64,000 nucleotides of DNA from Ketobacter sp036337295 (GTDB lineage Bacteria > Pseudomonadota > Gammaproteobacteria > Pseudomonadales > Ketobacteraceae). Below are positions 35,175 through 44,582 of this stretch, one piece after another. The stretch covers positions 1,406,034 to 1,470,033 of the forward strand of contig JAYZEN010000001.1 of NCBI GenBank assembly GCA_036337295.1, read 5' to 3'. Every line of letters starts with the position of its first letter. Positions within the stretch are counted from its first letter, which is position 1. The notes below the pieces were generated by a model. That model was given only the letters and a program-made list of their open reading frames with translations. It did no database searches and was not told the origin of the DNA. The position numbers and the translations under genes are program-made.

Positions 35175-35863
35175 TGGCCCTGTTGCGTTGGTGCAATCAA
35201 AACGATCACTGGTTCCGCCTGGGACTGTTCCTGTTCAGCTTGATTCCGGGCCTGTTGTTGCTGCAGGATACCCTGGTGGATGGCCTGGGCTTCAATCCCT
35301 TCGAGGCCCTCATCGCCCGCACCGGCTTCTGGGCCATGTTCTACCTGCTGCTGACCCTGGCCATTACCCCCCTGCGGCGCTGGCTGGGCTTTCTCTGCAA
35401 ACGGCTCCGGTTGAAATTCGGCAAACGGCTGGCGGACTGGAATTTCCTGATCAAGTCGCGCCGCATGCTGGGCCTGTTCAGCTTTTTCTACCTGAGCTGG
35501 CATGCGGGCATCTATCTGCACCTGGAATTGGATTGGAATATGGGCTGGTGGTGGCAGGACCTGCGTGAACGCCCCTTCCTGCAGATGGGCCTGCTGGCCT
35601 GGATACTGTCTTTACTGCTGGCACTGACCTCGCCCCAATGGGCCCGACGCACCCTGGGCAAACGCTGGCGACAACTGCACCGGGCCATGTATCCACTGAG
35701 CATCCTGGCGGTGGCCCATGTCCTGATGGAGGCCAAGGTGGGGGAACAGGATGGCCTGGTCTACGCCACCCTCTGTGTCGCCCTGTTGTTGCACCGTCTG
35801 CTGGTGAGCACCATAAACCGCTGGCAGCGGGCCGATGATGACGGTTTAGAGGCCAAACGTTGA
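35174..35863 (+). CDS. msrQ: Haem-binding membrane subunit MsrQ
   Basis: A 229-residue inner-membrane protein with about six helices of the ferric-reductase-like family. TGFWAMFYLLLTLAITPLRRWL and SRRMLGLFSFFYLSWHAGIYL are MsrQ/YedZ signatures; His in SWHAG, in RQLHRAMYPLS and in AVAHVLM are the likely haem ligands. It moves electrons from the quinone pool to MsrP. One-base overlap with msrP and convergence of function make the identity very secure. It probably ends the redox operon. Confidence 0.95.
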   Translation: MALLRWCNQNDHWFRLGLFLFSLIPGLLLLQDTLVDGLGFNPFEALIARTGFWAMFYLLLTLAITPLRRWLGFLCKRLRLKFGKRLADWNFLIKSRRMLGLFSFFYLSWHAGIYLHLELDWNMGWWWQDLRERPFLQMGLLAWILSLLLALTSPQWARRTLGKRWRQLHRAMYPLSILAVAHVLMEAKVGEQDGLVYATLCVALLLHRLLVSTINRWQRADDDGLEAKR

Positions 35864-35959
35864 TATTTGATGGCCTGTTTACCCAGGCTTTTGTCCCATC
35901 TGCCACAAATGGACGTGATAAAATGGGGCAACTTCGTCACTTTTGAGGTGCCCAGTCCC

Positions 35960-37123
35960 ATGCAGGCATTCACATTCTCCACCACCAAAACCATCATCAA
36001 CGAACCCGGCAGTGCCCGCCAGCTTGGCGCCCTGTGTCAACAACAGGGGGCCCGGGCGGTCATGCTGGTGACCGATGCCGGCATCATCAAGGCCGGGCTG
36101 CTGGAGCGGGTGTTGCCCAGCTTCGAGGCCGTCGGCGTGCAGGTGCAGGTCTATGACGCGGTGGAACCGGACCCGGCGGACAGCACCGTGCTGGAAGCAG
36201 TCAGCGCCGCCCGCGCCCTGGGGGCCGACCTGGTGGTGGGGTTCGGCGGCGGCAGTTCCATGGACGTGGCCAAACTGGTGGCCATCCTCTCCCACCCCCA
36301 GTGCAACCAGTCCCTGGCGGACATGTACGGGGTGGGCAATGCCAAGGAGCCGCGCCTGCCTTTGATCCAGGTGCCCACCACCGCCGGCACAGGTTCTGAA
36401 GTCACCCCCATCGCCATCGTCACCACCGGCGCAACCACCAAGGCCGGCGTGGTGTCTCCGGTGTTGCAACCGGACATCGCCCTGCTGGATGCGGAACTCA
36501 CCGTGGGCCTGCCGGCCCATGTCACCGCCGCCACCGGCATCGACGCCATGGTGCACGCCATTGAAGCCTACACGTCTGTGCACAAGAAAAATCCGCTGTC
36601 GGATATGCTGGCCAAGGAAGCATTGCGCCTGTTGTCACGCAATATTCTCACCGCCGTGCGCATCGGCACCGATGTGGAAGCCCGCAGCAATATGCTGCTG
36701 GGTGCCCTGCTGGCGGGGCAGGCGTTTGCCAATGCACCGGTGGCCGCAGTGCACGCCCTGGCCTACCCACTGGGTGGACACTTTCACATTCCCCATGGCC
36801 TCAGCAACTCACTGGTGTTGCCCCACGTCATGCGCTTCAATGCTCCCAGCGCGAAGTCACTTTATGCTGAGCTGGCACCGATCATCATGGGTGAGGATTT
36901 TGTCGCAGGCAGTGATGACGTGGTCGCCGACAAATTGATTCAATGGATTGAAACCCTGATTACAAAAGTGTCCCTGCCCAATCGTTTGCGGGATTGCAAC
37001 GTACCGGAGGATTTCATCGCCACCCTGGCATCCGATGCCATGGCACAACAACGGCTGTTGGTGAATAATCCACGTCAAGTGACCGAGCAGGATGCATTCG
37101 CCATTTACCAGGCTGCCTGGTAA
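35960..37123 (+). CDS. Iron-containing alcohol dehydrogenase
   Basis: A 387-residue group III alcohol dehydrogenase. The NAD(P)-binding block GFGGGSSMDVAKL and PTTAGTGSEVTPIA are present, and the iron ligands lie in TGIDAMVHAIEAY and ALAYPLGGHFHIPHGLSNS. It interconverts alcohols and aldehydes. ATG 35960 has GAGGTG 9 bases upstream and begins at the family's normal N-terminus (MQAFTFSTTKTI); an upstream in-frame ATG would add 31 atypical residues. It forms a probable operon with the thioesterase and aldehyde dehydrogenase that follow (29- and 19-base gaps), suggesting alcohol to aldehyde to acid oxidation. Confidence 0.93.
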   Translation: MQAFTFSTTKTIINEPGSARQLGALCQQQGARAVMLVTDAGIIKAGLLERVLPSFEAVGVQVQVYDAVEPDPADSTVLEAVSAARALGADLVVGFGGGSSMDVAKLVAILSHPQCNQSLADMYGVGNAKEPRLPLIQVPTTAGTGSEVTPIAIVTTGATTKAGVVSPVLQPDIALLDAELTVGLPAHVTAATGIDAMVHAIEAYTSVHKKNPLSDMLAKEALRLLSRNILTAVRIGTDVEARSNMLLGALLAGQAFANAPVAAVHALAYPLGGHFHIPHGLSNSLVLPHVMRFNAPSAKSLYAELAPIIMGEDFVAGSDDVVADKLIQWIETLITKVSLPNRLRDCNVPEDFIATLASDAMAQQRLLVNNPRQVTEQDAFAIYQAAW

Positions 37124-37152
37124 TTCATTTTATTGAACAAAGAAGTAATGAC

Positions 37153-37605
37153 ATGAGCAACAACAAAGCCATCGACAAACCCATTGCCCGCAGCGACTAC
37201 AAACTTTTTTATCCCATCACCACCCGCTGGATGGACAACGATATTTATGGTCACGTAAATAACGTAACCTATTATTCCTACTTTGATTCTGCCGTAAATC
37301 GTTACCTGATCGAAAAAGGCGGTCTGGATATTCAGAATGCACCGGTGGTAGGGTATGTGGTAAATTCCAGCTGCAGCTACCTTTCCGGCATCGCCTACCC
37401 CGATGAGATCGAAGCGGGTTTACGGGTCAATAAATTAGGCAACAGTTCCGTCACCTACGGCGTCGGCATTTTCAAACAGGGTGAAGACACGGCTTGCGCG
37501 TTCGGAGATTTTATTCACGTGTTTGTGAACCGGGCCGAGAACAAGTCTGTACCCATACCGGCGGAGATTCGCAGCGCACTGGAACAACTTGTGATGGCAC
37601 CTTAA
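37153..37605 (+). CDS. Hot-dog acyl-CoA thioesterase (4-hydroxybenzoyl-CoA thioesterase type)
   Basis: A 150-residue cytosolic protein with TRWMDNDIYGHVNNVTYYSYFDSA; the D-x-D-x-x-G-H-V-N-N motif is the active site of the 4HBT hot-dog group (YbgC/FadM-like). It hydrolyses acyl-CoA thioesters. Its place between the alcohol and aldehyde dehydrogenases hints that the acyl part is made or handled by them; the chain length cannot be inferred. Confidence 0.92.
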   Translation: MSNNKAIDKPIARSDYKLFYPITTRWMDNDIYGHVNNVTYYSYFDSAVNRYLIEKGGLDIQNAPVVGYVVNSSCSYLSGIAYPDEIEAGLRVNKLGNSSVTYGVGIFKQGEDTACAFGDFIHVFVNRAENKSVPIPAEIRSALEQLVMAP

Positions 37606-37624
37606 AGACCAAGGCAGAAACCCC

Positions 37625-39058
37625 ATGCTGAAAAAAGAATACCCCTATTACCTGGCCAACGAGGCGGTGTACGCCAACCAGGATTTGAAAATCTACGACA
37701 AGTACAACGGCGAACTGGCGGCAGTTGCACCCCTGGCCACACCGGACGTACTGGATCAGGCCATCGCCGCCGCCTGTGATGCCGCCGATGCCATGGCCAA
37801 GATGCCCATGTTCGAGCGGCAGGCGGTGCTGGAACATTGCGTTACCCGTTTCCGCGAACGCTTTGATGAGCTGGCCTATGCCCTGTGCGTGGAAGCCGGC
37901 AAACCCATCAACGATGCCAAGGGCGAAGTCACGCGTCTGATCGACACCTTTAAAATTGCGGCCGAAGAAACCGCACGCCAATACGGCGAAACCATACCCC
38001 TGGACATCAGCGCCCGCGCCAAAGGCTACAGCGGCATGACCAAGCGGGTGCCCATCGGCCCCTGTGCGTTCATCAGCCCGTTTAATTTTCCGTTGAATCT
38101 GGCGGCCCATAAAGTCGCGCCGGCCATCGCCGCCGGTTGCCCCTTTGTGTTGAAGCCTGCCAGCCTCACCCCCATCGGCGCCATCCTGATTGGTGAAATC
38201 CTCGCGGAAACCAATTTGCCGAAAGGCGCGTTTTCCATTCTGCCCTGCCGCCGTGACAGCGCCGACCTGCTCACCGAAGACGACCGTTTGAAACTGTTGA
38301 GCTTCACCGGTTCCCCCGATGTGGGCTGGCAGTTGAAAGCCCGCGCCGGTAAAAAGCCGGTGGTGCTGGAACTGGGCGGCAACGCCGCCTGTGTAGTGGA
38401 CAAAGACTGGGATCTGGAAGACGCCGTGGCCCGCATTATTTTTGGTGCGTTTTATCAGTCCGGCCAGAGCTGTATCGGTGTGCAACGGATTTATGTTCAC
38501 AGCGATGTGTACGCCACCTTCAAAGAAAAACTGGTGGCAAAAACCAAGGCGCTGAAGAGCGGTGATCCCAAAGATCCGCAAACGTTCATTGGCCCCATGA
38601 TCAGCGAAGGGGAAGCCTCCCGCCTGCACGGCTGGATCAACGATGCGGTGGCCGCCGGTGCCACCCTGTTGTGTGGTGGTGATCGTGAAGGCACCATGCT
38701 GCAGGCCACCCTGCTGGAAAACGTGGATTCCTCCCAGGCAGTGTGTGCAGAAGAAGCCTTCGGCCCAGTGGCCGTGCTGGCGCCGTTCGATGATTTCGAT
38801 GCAGTGATCAAGGACATCAATAGCAGCCGCTTCGGTTTGCAGGCCGGCATCTTCACCCGGGATCTGTATCAGGCGCAAAAAGCCTGGGACGAACTGGAAG
38901 TGGGCGGCGTGGTGATCGGCGACATTCCTTCCTGGCGCGTGGATCACATGCCTTACGGCGGGGTTAAAGACAGTGGCCTGGGCCGCGAAGGCATCCGCTG
39001 GGCCATGGAAGACATGACGGAACTGCGCCTCATGGTCATCCGCAATCCGTTCCAGTAA
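37625..39058 (+). CDS. NAD(P)+-dependent aldehyde dehydrogenase
   Basis: A 477-residue aldehyde dehydrogenase. FISPFNFPLNLAAHKVAPAI and FVLKPAS bind the cofactor, VLELGGNAACVV holds the catalytic Glu, and YQSGQSCIGVQRI the catalytic Cys (about residue 282). SFTGSPDVGWQ matches the G-S-x-x-x-G cofactor loop. It oxidises aldehydes to carboxylic acids. Sequence resembles the lactaldehyde/succinate-semialdehyde branch, but substrate is not readable. Last gene of the alcohol-to-acid operon. Confidence 0.93.
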   Translation: MLKKEYPYYLANEAVYANQDLKIYDKYNGELAAVAPLATPDVLDQAIAAACDAADAMAKMPMFERQAVLEHCVTRFRERFDELAYALCVEAGKPINDAKGEVTRLIDTFKIAAEETARQYGETIPLDISARAKGYSGMTKRVPIGPCAFISPFNFPLNLAAHKVAPAIAAGCPFVLKPASLTPIGAILIGEILAETNLPKGAFSILPCRRDSADLLTEDDRLKLLSFTGSPDVGWQLKARAGKKPVVLELGGNAACVVDKDWDLEDAVARIIFGAFYQSGQSCIGVQRIYVHSDVYATFKEKLVAKTKALKSGDPKDPQTFIGPMISEGEASRLHGWINDAVAAGATLLCGGDREGTMLQATLLENVDSSQAVCAEEAFGPVAVLAPFDDFDAVIKDINSSRFGLQAGIFTRDLYQAQKAWDELEVGGVVIGDIPSWRVDHMPYGGVKDSGLGREGIRWAMEDMTELRLMVIRNPFQ

Positions 39059-39069
39059 TCAACCTTCAG

Positions 39070-41262
39070 TCACCCTTCCCTGGGGTGCGCGCTCTGTGCT
39101 GCAGCAGAGCGCGCCGCCTTCAGAATTTTTTCCCGCAACACATTCATCTCCACCGGCTTGGAAATATGATCGTCCATGCCCGCCGCCAGGCAACTGTCGA
39201 TGTGTTCCTTCATGGCATGGGCGGTCAACGCAATGATCGGTGTTCGCATCCAGTTTTCCGCTTGTTCCTGTTGCCGGATACGGCGGGTGGCGGCCTCGCC
39301 GTCCATCACCGGCATTTCACAATCCATCAGGATCACATCAAACTGATCGTGGGCCTGGGCATAGTCGGCGCAGGCCTGACGGCCGTTCTGCGCCACCTGA
39401 TAACGGGCACCCAGTTTATCCAACATGCTGGTGATGACTTTCTGGTTGATGTCGTTGTCTTCGGCCACCAACACCGAGCAACCTGACAACCCCGACTGCA
39501 ATGCGCTCATTTGCGCAGCGGGATGATGTTCGTCCAACAGCCCCAGGGCCTGGGCCAGGGGTTTTCTGAACTGAAACGCACACACCGGTTTGGTCACCAC
39601 ACTGAAGCTGTAGCTCGGATATTCCTCCGAGCACAGCACCAGGCATTCAACCCCGTGGGAACGACACAGGGACTGCAGTTGTTGCACCACCAAGGGGTCT
39701 AGTTCGCTGTTGCTGTCCAGATCCAGCACCACCACATCACAACCGTGATCCGCGGTGGACAAGCGGGTGATGGCCTGGCTCACCTGACGTTCGTTCTCCA
39801 CCTGAATACCCCAGTGTTGCAGATGCCGGCTCAACTCCATGCCGTAATGACTGGGGCGCCCGGTGAGCAACAGGCACACGCCGTAAAAACGCGGCAGGGG
39901 CTCAACGGTCTCCACTGCCGCCGCGGTTTCATAGTAGATGGTGAAACTGAAGGTGGAGCCCTGCCGTGGCGCGCTGTCTACTGTGATGTCCCCACCCATC
40001 AGCTCGATCAGGGATTTGGAAATACTCAAACCCAGACCACTGCCACCGTATTCCCGGGTGATGGAGCTGTCCGCCTGTTGGAACGGCTTGAACAATTTGG
40101 CTTGCTGCACCTGGGAGATGCCAATACCGGTATCCAGAATGGTAAATGCCAACTCGCCGCCGTCGATGGTGTCCGGGCCTTTTTCCACTTTCACCTCCAC
40201 CCGCCCCACCCGGGTGAATTTGAAGGCGTTGCCGATCAGGTTCAATAACACCTGACGCAATCGTGAGGGATCGCCTTTCACATGGGTCGGCACATCCGGG
40301 TCCACACACACCACAAACTCAATGCTGTTTTTGTCGGCGGTGGATTTGAAAATGGTGGCGATCTCGGCACAGAGGGCATACACATCAAAGTCGGTTTTTT
40401 CCAGGGTGACGCGACCGGCTTCGATTTTGGAATAATCCAGGATGTCGTTGATCACATTCAACAGCGAGCGGCTGGAGTAGGAAATCACATCCACAAAGTT
40501 TTTCTGTTCCTTGCTCAGGGAAGTGGTCTGCAGCATTTCCGCCATGCCAATCACCCCATTCATGGGGGTGCGGATTTCATGGCTCATGGTGGCGATGAAA
40601 CGGCTTTTGGCCTGGCTTTGCAAATCCGCCTGCTGCACTTTGATGCTGGACTCGCGCTCAATGATTTTGGCGCTTTTCCAGGTGCGGTAGCGATAGCTGT
40701 TCATGAGAAAAATAAAGAAGGTCACAATCATGGACGCCACCACCACATCGTTGACGGTGTAGCGCACCCGGGTCTGGGTCAGGTCCACTCCCACATAGCT
40801 CGCCGAAAGCAGCAATGCCAGCAACCCCAGCGCCAGGCTGGACAGAGCATAGGGCACCCGCAACGGCGCCATCGGAATCAAACAGGTCACCAGTACAAAA
40901 CCGGAAACATAGGTGGGGTCCACGGCAGTCAGTCCGGTGATGGCGCCGCAGGCACCGGTCAGGTACCAACCCCACAGCACCAGCAGAATCTGATTACGTT
41001 CCCGAAAATAGCGAATACGCCGCAGCATCAGTACGGCGGCACTGACCACCACCAACCCCCAGCGCAACATCACAATGGCGCCCTGTTCCGGATGCAACAA
41101 GGTATCCACCGGAATGTAGCTGAGCCAGGTGAGAGACATGGCACAACTGAACAACAACACCCACCCTGCGTGGTAGTGCAGTTCTTGGTTGAAGGTTGCA
41201 GACAGCTCGCCCCGCCCGTTCCCAAACAACGCTGAGTGTTTTAACCGCTTCATCCATTCCAT
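39070..41262 (-). CDS. Hybrid sensor histidine kinase/response regulator
   Basis: A 730-residue membrane sensor: about six N-terminal transmembrane helices (to about 190), HisKA with RFIATMSHEIRTPMNGVIGM (phospho-accepting His about 228), HATPase (VLLNLIGNAFKFTRVG, DTGIGIS, GGSGLGLSISKSL), a degenerate receiver-like region (about 455-590) and a true C-terminal receiver with VAEDNDINQKV and VILMDCEMPVMDGEAA (phospho-accepting Asp). No Hpt domain or periplasmic sensor is seen, so a separate phosphotransfer protein is needed. The signal is unknown. Convergent with the aldehyde dehydrogenase, 11 bases apart. Confidence 0.93.
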   Translation of the reverse strand: MEWMKRLKHSALFGNGRGELSATFNQELHYHAGWVLLFSCAMSLTWLSYIPVDTLLHPEQGAIVMLRWGLVVVSAAVLMLRRIRYFRERNQILLVLWGWYLTGACGAITGLTAVDPTYVSGFVLVTCLIPMAPLRVPYALSSLALGLLALLLSASYVGVDLTQTRVRYTVNDVVVASMIVTFFIFLMNSYRYRTWKSAKIIERESSIKVQQADLQSQAKSRFIATMSHEIRTPMNGVIGMAEMLQTTSLSKEQKNFVDVISYSSRSLLNVINDILDYSKIEAGRVTLEKTDFDVYALCAEIATIFKSTADKNSIEFVVCVDPDVPTHVKGDPSRLRQVLLNLIGNAFKFTRVGRVEVKVEKGPDTIDGGELAFTILDTGIGISQVQQAKLFKPFQQADSSITREYGGSGLGLSISKSLIELMGGDITVDSAPRQGSTFSFTIYYETAAAVETVEPLPRFYGVCLLLTGRPSHYGMELSRHLQHWGIQVENERQVSQAITRLSTADHGCDVVVLDLDSNSELDPLVVQQLQSLCRSHGVECLVLCSEEYPSYSFSVVTKPVCAFQFRKPLAQALGLLDEHHPAAQMSALQSGLSGCSVLVAEDNDINQKVITSMLDKLGARYQVAQNGRQACADYAQAHDQFDVILMDCEMPVMDGEAATRRIRQQEQAENWMRTPIIALTAHAMKEHIDSCLAAGMDDHISKPVEMNVLREKILKAARSAAAQSAHPREG

Positions 41263-41361
41263 TGCTTAATACATCCCAAATTGCCATGATGACTGCGCGT
41301 TGCATGAAGACCGCGCGTTGAGAAACACCCTCTTTGCAAATCAGACGGATTACCATTGTAC

Positions 41362-44037
41362 ATGGGGAAACTGCATTCTCACACTTTGACCGACGCCTTT
41401 ACCCGGCTCAGCTCTGGCCCCGAAGGTCTCAGCGCGGAGACCGCCGCGCAACGACTGCAGGAGTTTGGGCCCAACCGCATGCCGGAGGTGAAACCCCGCC
41501 CGGCCTGGCACCGGCTCCTGGCCCAGTTCAATAACGTACTGATTTATGTGTTGCTGGCGAGCGCTACCCTCTCCCTGCTGCTGCAGCATTACGTGGATGC
41601 TGCGGTGATCTATGGGGTGGTGCTGATCAACGCCCTCATCGGTTTTATCCAGGAAGGCAAGGCCGAGGCGGCGCTGCGGGCCATTCACCGCATGGTGCGC
41701 ACGGAATGCCGGGTGTGGCGCAACGGCCACATCGTCAGCCTGGACAGCGAACAGCTGGTGCCCGGCGACGTGATTCTTCTGCAATCCGGCGACCGGGTAC
41801 CGGCGGATGTGCGACTGTTTGAAATCAAGGATTTACACTGCGACGAATCGACTCTCACCGGCGAATCCCAGCCCGTGAGCAAGCACGACGCCGCGTTGGC
41901 AGACACCACGGTTCTGGCCGAGCGCAGCAACATGGCATTCATGGGCACCCTGGTCACCTACGGCAGTGCCCAGGGCCTGGTGGGCGACACCGGCCGCAAT
42001 ACCGAACTGGGCAACATAGGGGAACTGGTGAAACAGGCTGAGGTGCCGCAAACACCCCTGACCCGCCGCCTGCACCAGTTTGCCCGCCAGCTGACCTATC
42101 TGATCCTGGGGTTGTCCGGGGTGTTGATGCTGTTCGGCGTCTGGGTACGTCACTATGATCTGCTGGCCATGTTCCAGGCGGCGGTGGGCATTGCGGTGGC
42201 GGCCGTACCGGAAGGGTTACCGGCGGTGGTCACCATCACCCTGGCGGTGGGCGTGCAGAAGATGGCCCGCCACCGGGCCCTGGTGCGCAAACTGCCCTCG
42301 GTGGAGGTGCTGGGCTCGGTGTCGGTGATCTGTTCCGACAAAACCGGCACCCTCACCCGCAATGAAATGACCGCCACCCGCGTCGTTTTCGCCGACCAGG
42401 CACTGACGGTGACCGGCACCGGTTACGGCGACAACGGTAACGTGCAGGCTGGCGAGCATGCCTGGCGCTGTGGCGATCATCCCCAGCTGGACTGTCTCAG
42501 CCGCATTGCCCTGCTCTGCAACACCGCGTCGGTCACCAAACAGGAGAACCTCTGGCAACTGAGCGGCGACCCCACGGAAGGCGCCTTGGTAAGCCTGGCC
42601 CTGAAAGCCGGATTGACGCCGGAGCAGGTGAGCCAAACCTGGCACCGACATGATCTGCTGCCGTTTGAATCCGAACGCCGCTACATGGCCACCCTGCAAC
42701 ACGATCACACTGGCCAGCACGAGATCCTGGTGAAGGGTGGCCCGGATCGGTTGCTGCCGTTCTGCCACCAGCAACTGGGGCAGGCCGGTCCCCAACCCCT
42801 GGACCCGGCATTCTGGAATCAGGCCATCGAAACACTGGCCAACGACGGGCTCAGAGTGATGGCCCTGGCCTATAAACCGGTGCCGGAGAAGACCGAGCTG
42901 AAATATGCCGATGCGGAGTCCGGCCTGATTCTGGTGGGCCTGGTAGGCATCACCGATCCCCCGCGGGAAGAAGCCATCGCCGCCATCCGTCAGTGTCAAA
43001 GTGCCGGCATTCGCGTCAAGATGATCACCGGGGACAACCCGCATACCGCCGGGGCCATCGCCCGCCAGCTGGGTCTGCAGGCAAACCGGGTGATGACCGG
43101 AGCGGAGCTGGATCAGATCGATCCGGAGCAGTTTCCGCAACGGGTGCAGGCATGCGATGTCTACGCCCGCACCAGCCCGGAACACAAGCTGCGCATCGTG
43201 CAGGCCCTGCAACAACAGCAGCAGGTGGTGGCCATGACCGGAGACGGCGTCAACGATGCCCCCGCCCTGAGGAAAGCGGACATCGGCATCGCCATGGGCC
43301 GCAAGGGCACCGACGCCGCCAAGGACGCCAGCGACATCGTGCTTACCGACGACAACTTTGCCACCCTGGTGCAGGCTGTGCGGGAAGGCCGTACCGTGTA
43401 CGACAACATCGTCAAGGCCATCCTGTTTATCCTGCCCACCAGCCTGGCGGAAGCCAGTGTCATCAGCGTGGCCATTCTGCTGGGCCTGGTGCTGCCCATT
43501 ACCCCGGCGCAGATTTTGTGGGTGAACATGATCACTGCCATCACCCTGGCCCTGGCCCTGAGTTTTGAGCCGGCGGAGCCCCACATCATGGGCCTGGGCC
43601 CACGCCCGCCGCAACAGGGCTTGATGACCGCAGCGGTGTTGCAGCGTCTGCTGATCGTGGGCGCGCTGGGCAGCGTGCTGGTGTTTGGCTTGTTTTACTG
43701 GTCCCTGCAACAGGGTGACAGCGTGGAGCAGGCCCGCACCCTGGCGGTGAACGCCCTGGTGTTCTACGAAATTTTTTATCTGTTCAACTGCCGCAGTCAT
43801 CGCCCCCTGTGGCAACACAGCCAGCCCCTGGGCAGCTGGCCGGTCTGGCTGGCGGTGAGCGCGGTGGTGATCCTGCAGATGTTGTTTAACTACCTGCCAG
43901 GCTTCAAGGAGTTGTTCCAGTCCCAGGGGTTGAGCCCACAACAATGGTTATGGGTGATCGGCGGGGCCGGCGGCATTATGGTGCTGGTGGAGTTGGGCAA
44001 AGCCGCCACGTTGCGTTTCAGGAAACACGAGCGTTAA
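41362..44037 (+). CDS. Cation-transporting P-type ATPase (P2-like)
   Basis: An 891-residue P-type ATPase: N-terminal cation-ATPase domain (LSAETAAQRLQEFGPN), actuator domain with TLTGES, helix 4 motif AAVPEGLP, phosphorylation site CSDKTGTLTRNE, nucleotide-domain KGGPDR, hinge MTGDGVNDAPALRKADIGIAMG and a six-helix C-terminal domain. The PEGLP motif places it in the P2 group with SERCA/PMCA/Na,K-ATPases. Helix 6 reads WVNMITAITLALALSFEP and lacks the Asp of the SERCA calcium site, so the ion may be other than Ca2+. ATG 41362 is used; the TTG two codons earlier is less likely. Confidence 0.93.
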   Translation: MGKLHSHTLTDAFTRLSSGPEGLSAETAAQRLQEFGPNRMPEVKPRPAWHRLLAQFNNVLIYVLLASATLSLLLQHYVDAAVIYGVVLINALIGFIQEGKAEAALRAIHRMVRTECRVWRNGHIVSLDSEQLVPGDVILLQSGDRVPADVRLFEIKDLHCDESTLTGESQPVSKHDAALADTTVLAERSNMAFMGTLVTYGSAQGLVGDTGRNTELGNIGELVKQAEVPQTPLTRRLHQFARQLTYLILGLSGVLMLFGVWVRHYDLLAMFQAAVGIAVAAVPEGLPAVVTITLAVGVQKMARHRALVRKLPSVEVLGSVSVICSDKTGTLTRNEMTATRVVFADQALTVTGTGYGDNGNVQAGEHAWRCGDHPQLDCLSRIALLCNTASVTKQENLWQLSGDPTEGALVSLALKAGLTPEQVSQTWHRHDLLPFESERRYMATLQHDHTGQHEILVKGGPDRLLPFCHQQLGQAGPQPLDPAFWNQAIETLANDGLRVMALAYKPVPEKTELKYADAESGLILVGLVGITDPPREEAIAAIRQCQSAGIRVKMITGDNPHTAGAIARQLGLQANRVMTGAELDQIDPEQFPQRVQACDVYARTSPEHKLRIVQALQQQQQVVAMTGDGVNDAPALRKADIGIAMGRKGTDAAKDASDIVLTDDNFATLVQAVREGRTVYDNIVKAILFILPTSLAEASVISVAILLGLVLPITPAQILWVNMITAITLALALSFEPAEPHIMGLGPRPPQQGLMTAAVLQRLLIVGALGSVLVFGLFYWSLQQGDSVEQARTLAVNALVFYEIFYLFNCRSHRPLWQHSQPLGSWPVWLAVSAVVILQMLFNYLPGFKELFQSQGLSPQQWLWVIGGAGGIMVLVELGKAATLRFRKHER

Positions 44038-44099
44038 GAAAATCGGGGCTGGCGACTCTGGTCTACTAACAAGGTCTACCCGCTACCAAGTGCTACCCT

Positions 44100-44465
44100 C
44101 TAAAGAAAAGACGCCGGCGTCAGACGGGTACGCAGCAAATCCAGCAAGCGCTCGTACTCCGCCGTATCCCGGGCCTGAAGGCTGTCCAGTTGCTGCAGAA
44201 TGTAGTCGGCACTGTGGCGGGCCTTTTCCTTTTTGATCTCATCGCACATGGCCTGGAACGCCGCAATCGACTCCCGCTGTTCCTCGGTGATGGCATCGCC
44301 ACTGACGGCTTCGAACTGTTTGATCAACACGCCCATCACCTCAGCCATGCGAGCCAGCTGCCGCCCGGCACTGGCCACCTGACCGAAGATGCGCTGCTCC
44401 AGCATGGGATCGGAGGATGCCACGTTGATGCTCACCGATTGATTCTGGTTTTGTTGCTGTTCCAT
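44100..44465 (-). CDS. Small conserved protein of unknown function
   Basis: A 121-residue, Gln- and Glu-rich helical cytoplasmic protein (MEQQQNQNQSVSINV start). It has no motif I recognise and no membrane segment. The ATG at 44465 has GGGAG 8 bases upstream. In-frame GTG at 44495 would add ten residues that belong to a hexacodon tandem repeat. It is convergent with the P-type ATPase gene and co-directional with the TetR gene behind it. Confidence 0.6.
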   Translation of the reverse strand: MEQQQNQNQSVSINVASSDPMLEQRIFGQVASAGRQLARMAEVMGVLIKQFEAVSGDAITEEQRESIAAFQAMCDEIKKEKARHSADYILQQLDSLQARDTAEYERLLDLLRTRLTPASFL

Positions 44466-44476
44466 TGGACACACTC

Positions 44477-44530
44477 CCTGCTGTTTATCCCTCACCAGCT
44501 GTTTAGCCTTCGCCCGCTGCTTACCCTCGG
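44477..44530 (-). repeat. 18-bp tandem repeat, three units, in the leader of the 44100-44465 gene
   Basis: Three direct 18-base units on the plus strand: CCTGCTGTTTATCCCTCA, CCAGCTGTTTAGCCTTCG and CCCGCTGCTTACCCTCGG. Read on the minus strand in frame with the downstream gene they encode AEGKQR, AKAKQL and VRDKQQ. A TATAAT lies just upstream on the minus strand (44549 to 44544), so the repeats probably form the untranslated leader. Confidence 0.75.
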
Positions 44531-44582
44531 CCCGGTGCCCGCCATTATATCCCGCCGCCGGGCAATCACCATGCCGATTTGG

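Noticed and set aside
37511..38947. A 478-codon minus-strand frame over the aldehyde dehydrogenase
   Set aside because: Shadow of a complete aldehyde dehydrogenase with all catalytic motifs.
42217..43944. A 575-codon minus-strand frame over the P-type ATPase
   Set aside because: Antisense shadow of a full-length conserved ATPase; no recognisable domain.
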